NCBI GenBank assembly: GCA_934271245.1
Contig: CAKQQY010000019.1
Span: 1-33,701, forward strand
DNA from: an uncultured Clostridia bacterium
GTDB lineage: Bacteria; Bacillota; Clostridia; Christensenellales; Borkfalkiaceae
Direction of reading: 5' to 3'
DNA: 33,701 nucleotides
The notes beneath the pieces were generated by a model, which had not been told where the DNA came from, made no database searches, and saw only the letters and a list, made by a program, of their open reading frames with translations. Position 1 is the first letter of the stretch, and every line of letters starts with the position of its first letter. Below, in pieces: positions 31,360-33,701 of the stretch. A program made the translations under genes and the position numbers.

Positions 31360-31662
31360 TTATCTGTTTTTCTTGCTTTCGGAAGACAAAACGCGGTTTA
31401 CGAAATTATCGTGAGATTTCATTGTGGCAAGCATAGAAGATTGCAGCGGCGCGTGATTACGATACTCGCCGCTTTTTTCTCCTGTTTTGGGGATATCGGC
31501 GGGTTTTTCCGTATTTTTTGCGGAATTTGCATTATCGAAAAAAGAGGAAATGGTTTTAAGGTAATCGGGCGAATCGGAAGAAGAATCTTTCGTTTCGCCG
31601 TTTTTTCCGTTTAACGACCCTAAAAACGAGTTCAAAATATTAAAAATGCCGAATTTATCCAA
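31360..31662 (-). CDS. Small polar protein of 100 residues, unknown function
   Basis: A TTG start at 31662 is preceded by AAGGAG (31675-31670) with a seven-base spacing, which strongly favours translation. The N-terminal 20 residues (MDKFGIFNILNSFLGSLNG) are mildly hydrophobic and could form an amphipathic helix. The middle is Ser/Asp/Lys/Pro-rich and probably disordered. The C-terminus APLQSSMLATMKSHDNFV and NRVLSSESKKNR is the most protein-like part and resembles the tails of small clostridial proteins, though I cannot name a family. It is convergent with the cyclophilin gene and divergent from the lipoprotein gene. No signal peptide or cysteine is visible. Confidence 0.75.
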   Translation of the reverse strand: MDKFGIFNILNSFLGSLNGKNGETKDSSSDSPDYLKTISSFFDNANSAKNTEKPADIPKTGEKSGEYRNHAPLQSSMLATMKSHDNFVNRVLSSESKKNR

Positions 31663-31712
31663 AAGATTACTCCTTAAAATTTATTTTAGTACGGAAAAAA
31701 AGCAAAAAATCA

Positions 31713-31741
31713 TTGCAAAATTAACCGTTATGGGTTATAAT
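31713..31741 (+). promoter_or_regulatory. Upstream promoter of the lipoprotein gene
   Basis: TTGCAA (31713-31718), 17 bases and TATAAT (31736-31741), with the predicted start near 31748, directly before a hairpin. Confidence 0.65.
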
Positions 31742-31750
31742 ACAAGAGTT

Positions 31751-31772
31751 AAAGTGTTCGGTTGAACACTTT
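31751..31772 (+). promoter_or_regulatory. Stem-loop at the 5' end of the lipoprotein mRNA
   Basis: AAAGTGTTC (31751-31759), loop GGTT, then GAACACTTT (31764-31772): nine perfect pairs. It begins a few bases after the predicted start of the upstream promoter. It may stabilise the mRNA, act as an operator, or be an attenuator; no T-run follows. Confidence 0.55.
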
Positions 31773-31779
31773 GGGGCTA

Positions 31780-31811
31780 TTGACAGACAACAAGGTTAAA
31801 TACCTTATAAT
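31780..31811 (+). promoter_or_regulatory. Possible second promoter of the lipoprotein gene
   Basis: A perfect TTGACA (31780-31785) and TATAAT (31806-31811) are separated by 20 bases, more than the ideal 17, so use as a joint promoter is doubtful. AAGGT and ACCTT around the -10 form a short dyad. Confidence 0.35.
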
Positions 31812-31875
31812 TTAAATTATATTCGGTTTATATAACCGGAATACACACAGCGACTAATTTTACAACGGAGTTTTT

Positions 31876-33701
31876 ATGAAAAAGACATTGTTAAAGATTT
31901 TTGTATCCGTTTTGGCGGTATGCGCGGGACTTATGTGCTTCGTCGGCTGCGGCGGAGATTTTAATCCTGATAGCATTACCCTTACCACTTTAACCAAAGA
32001 AGTGGAAGTAGGCGGTTTCATCGCGGAAACGGAAAATTACGTTTATTATATCAACGGCGTAGGCGATTCCAACGGCGACAACAAATACGGCGTTCCCGTT
32101 AAAGGTTCTTTAATGGCTGCCGACAAAGCGGATCTTACCAAAACTTGCGTGGTAGTTCCCAAACTTTTCGTTGCGACCGATTATAAAGCGGGCGTTTACG
32201 TTTACGACGGCTACGTTTATTACGGAACGACCAACACCGATATGAATTCTTCCGGGAACGTTGCCAAAGACGAACTCGTTTTCGCTAAATCCAAACTCGA
32301 CGGCACCGAAACGGAAATCCTTTTCAACGCCGGAGCGTTAAGCACGGAATACAGAATCGTAAAAGCGGCGGATAAAACCGTTTACATTATATATTATTCT
32401 TCAACCGACAAGGCGATTATAAGTTATAACGCTTCCACCAAAGAAAAACTCACCGTAGCCAAAACCGACGACGAAGCGGCGGAATCTCTCGACGCGTATA
32501 AATTCGTCGATAACGAAGGCGCGGTCAACGGCGCGGTAGTAATGTTTACTTCCACCGTTTATTCCGAAGAATTCAATCAGGCGAAAAAAGATTCTTTAGG
32601 CGATAAATATTCGAGAGCGACGGAATCATACAACAAAGTTTACGCTTATAAAGTAGGCGATACGGTAGAAAATTGTTACGCGGGCAAACTCGTTGCCGAC
32701 GGTAACAAAAACATTCCTACCAAATTCTCTTTCGTATCGGTAAACGGCAAATACGTTTTCGTTAAGGAAACCGACGGCACCGATAAAGCGATCACCGTTA
32801 CTTACGCGGTAAACGCTCTTGATTTAGCAAAAACCAAAATTCTTAACGCTTCTTACGTAGAAGACGGCACGCTTATCAACGACCTTAACGCCGCTTACAA
32901 AGTAGTAGACGGATATCTTGTTAAATTGTCGCTCGTCGATTCCATAGAGGGTGAAAACGGCGCGTACAACACCGTTATGAAAGCGGATAACGTAAGCAAA
33001 CTGTTATTTACCGAAGGCGACTACGTTTATTACGTTAACTCTTCCACTTTCCTTGCGAGAAAGAACATGATGAACTTCGAAAACGAAAACGCATTCGAAC
33101 AAGTCATTTCCGAAGGCAAAATTGCAGACTCCTGGTACGCGCCCGAAATCAGAAACGGCAACGTTTATTATTGCGACGCTTCCGAATACGGCAATTCTTA
33201 TATTAAATACGCGTCCGTTTCTGACGCTCTTGATATCGAAAGAGACGAGGACACCGACGAAATAGTATCGGTTAAATTCGCAGTTCATACCTTAATCGGT
33301 AAAGTTACCGACGCGGATACCGCAAGTTTCGCAGAGACCGAAATCAACGATTATCTGAAAGAACTTACGGATAACAAAATCGTGTTCGATACCGACGACG
33401 ACGGCAAATACGTTCTTAAAGACGGCAAACCCGTTTGCACGCCGCTCGATAAAGCCAACGAAGTTTACGAAAATCTCGGGGATCTTAAAGATTTAGTTTC
33501 CGAAACCACCGAAACTTCTCTTAAAAACTACAATAAGGCTAAAGAACTCAGCGTAGAACTTTTCGCTCTTAAAGATTTCGATAAAATGACCGAAACCGAA
33601 AAGACGGCGTTAAAGGACATCTTTGAAAAAGTTTACGCTAAAACCGAAGCGTTGAAAAAAGATAAAGATTATTCGTATAACACGGTAACCGGCATGGTAG
33701 A
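31876..33701 (+). CDS. Large secreted lipoprotein with beta-propeller-like repeats, cut by the right edge
   Basis: An uninterrupted frame of 608 codons runs from the ATG at 31876, with CGGAG just before it, to the window end. The N-terminus MKKTLLKIFVSVLAV is a signal peptide ending in the lipobox FVGC (residues 22-25), so the mature protein should be lipid-anchored at Cys25 outside the membrane. The extracellular part repeats a short strand motif of the type Gly/Asn-x-Val-Tyr-Tyr: ENYVYYING, DGYVYYGTTN, NGKYVFVKETDG, GDYVYYVNSST and NGNVYYCDASE. This pattern recalls DUF5050-type beta-propeller domains of clostridial surface proteins, but sequence details were not confirmed. The last 110 visible residues look helical and Lys/Glu-rich. 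Function unknown, perhaps surface binding or envelope homeostasis. The missing C-terminus could add further domains. Confidence 0.85.
   Translation, partial: MKKTLLKIFVSVLAVCAGLMCFVGCGGDFNPDSITLTTLTKEVEVGGFIAETENYVYYINGVGDSNGDNKYGVPVKGSLMAADKADLTKTCVVVPKLFVATDYKAGVYVYDGYVYYGTTNTDMNSSGNVAKDELVFAKSKLDGTETEILFNAGALSTEYRIVKAADKTVYIIYYSSTDKAIISYNASTKEKLTVAKTDDEAAESLDAYKFVDNEGAVNGAVVMFTSTVYSEEFNQAKKDSLGDKYSRATESYNKVYAYKVGDTVENCYAGKLVADGNKNIPTKFSFVSVNGKYVFVKETDGTDKAITVTYAVNALDLAKTKILNASYVEDGTLINDLNAAYKVVDGYLVKLSLVDSIEGENGAYNTVMKADNVSKLLFTEGDYVYYVNSSTFLARKNMMNFENENAFEQVISEGKIADSWYAPEIRNGNVYYCDASEYGNSYIKYASVSDALDIERDEDTDEIVSVKFAVHTLIGKVTDADTASFAETEINDYLKELTDNKIVFDTDDDGKYVLKDGKPVCTPLDKANEVYENLGDLKDLVSETTETSLKNYNKAKELSVELFALKDFDKMTETEKTALKDIFEKVYAKTEALKKDKDYSYNTVTGMV

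Noticed and set aside
1..33701. CRISPR arrays, IS elements, rRNA, tRNA, prophage genes
   Set aside because: No regularly spaced repeats other than parS, no transposase or integrase, and no tRNA or rRNA pattern was recognised by reading both strands.

Overview
The window looks like the replication-origin region of a low-GC, anaerobic, probably spore-forming Firmicute of class Clostridia, most likely an uncultured gut lineage. The reasons are a YyaC-type sporulation protein, pyruvate:ferredoxin oxidoreductase, an ECF transporter module, the rpmH-rnpA-yidD-yidC-jag cluster, RNase P RNA, parAB with parS sites and dnaN. Strong GGAGG ribosome binding sites and sigma-A-type promoters are easy to see. 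No phage, IS element, CRISPR array, rRNA or tRNA was recognised.

Layout. 1-539 is yyaC (minus, cut by the left edge). 540-3304 is a long AT-rich stretch with no convincing gene; it holds four 16-bp parS palindromes (1055-1187), a long inverted repeat, a candidate terminator and candidate promoters. 3305-7082 is ftsH-parA-parB. 7219-8567 is an nfeD/paraslipin pair. 8568-9929 holds terminators, a degenerate duplicated repeat and one small membrane protein. 9930-13445 is nifJ/por (minus). 13676-16897 is ecfA1-ecfA2-ecfT-truA with three overlapping junctions, followed by rplM-rpsI. 18289-20465 is radC-gltX (minus). 20620-22978 is a PepV-like dipeptidase and an EamA permease. 23063-23225 is a tiny gene that is continuous only after a +1 shift; it is followed by rnpB and an unrecognised 153-aa protein. 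24808-29105 (minus) is dnaN and then rpmH-rnpA-yidD-yidC-jag. 29106-29628 is a probable oriC. 29629-31309 is rsmG, a YoqJ/YpsA-like SLOG protein and a cyclophilin. 31360-31662 is a small minus-strand protein, and from 31876 a large lipoprotein runs off the right edge.

How the genes work together. The theme is chromosome replication and segregation (DnaA boxes, dnaN, parAB, parS) beside membrane-protein biogenesis and quality control (YidC, YidD, Jag, FtsH, NfeD/paraslipin) and translation (L34, L13, S9, TruA, GltX, RsmG, RNase P RNA and protein). The arrangement departs from the textbook order: dnaA is absent between rpmH and dnaN, and dnaN itself runs leftward into the rpmH operon. The candidate origin lies upstream of dnaN and is flanked on the other side by rsmG. 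No mnmE/mnmG genes are present.

The best candidates for something new are the tiny frameshifted gene, the rearranged origin with a parS-like palindrome touching a DnaA box, the gene-empty A/C-skewed region beside the parS array, the large extracytoplasmic insertion in YidC, and promoter-proximal stem-loops at por and at the right-hand lipoprotein. All names rest on reading motifs by eye; no database search was run.
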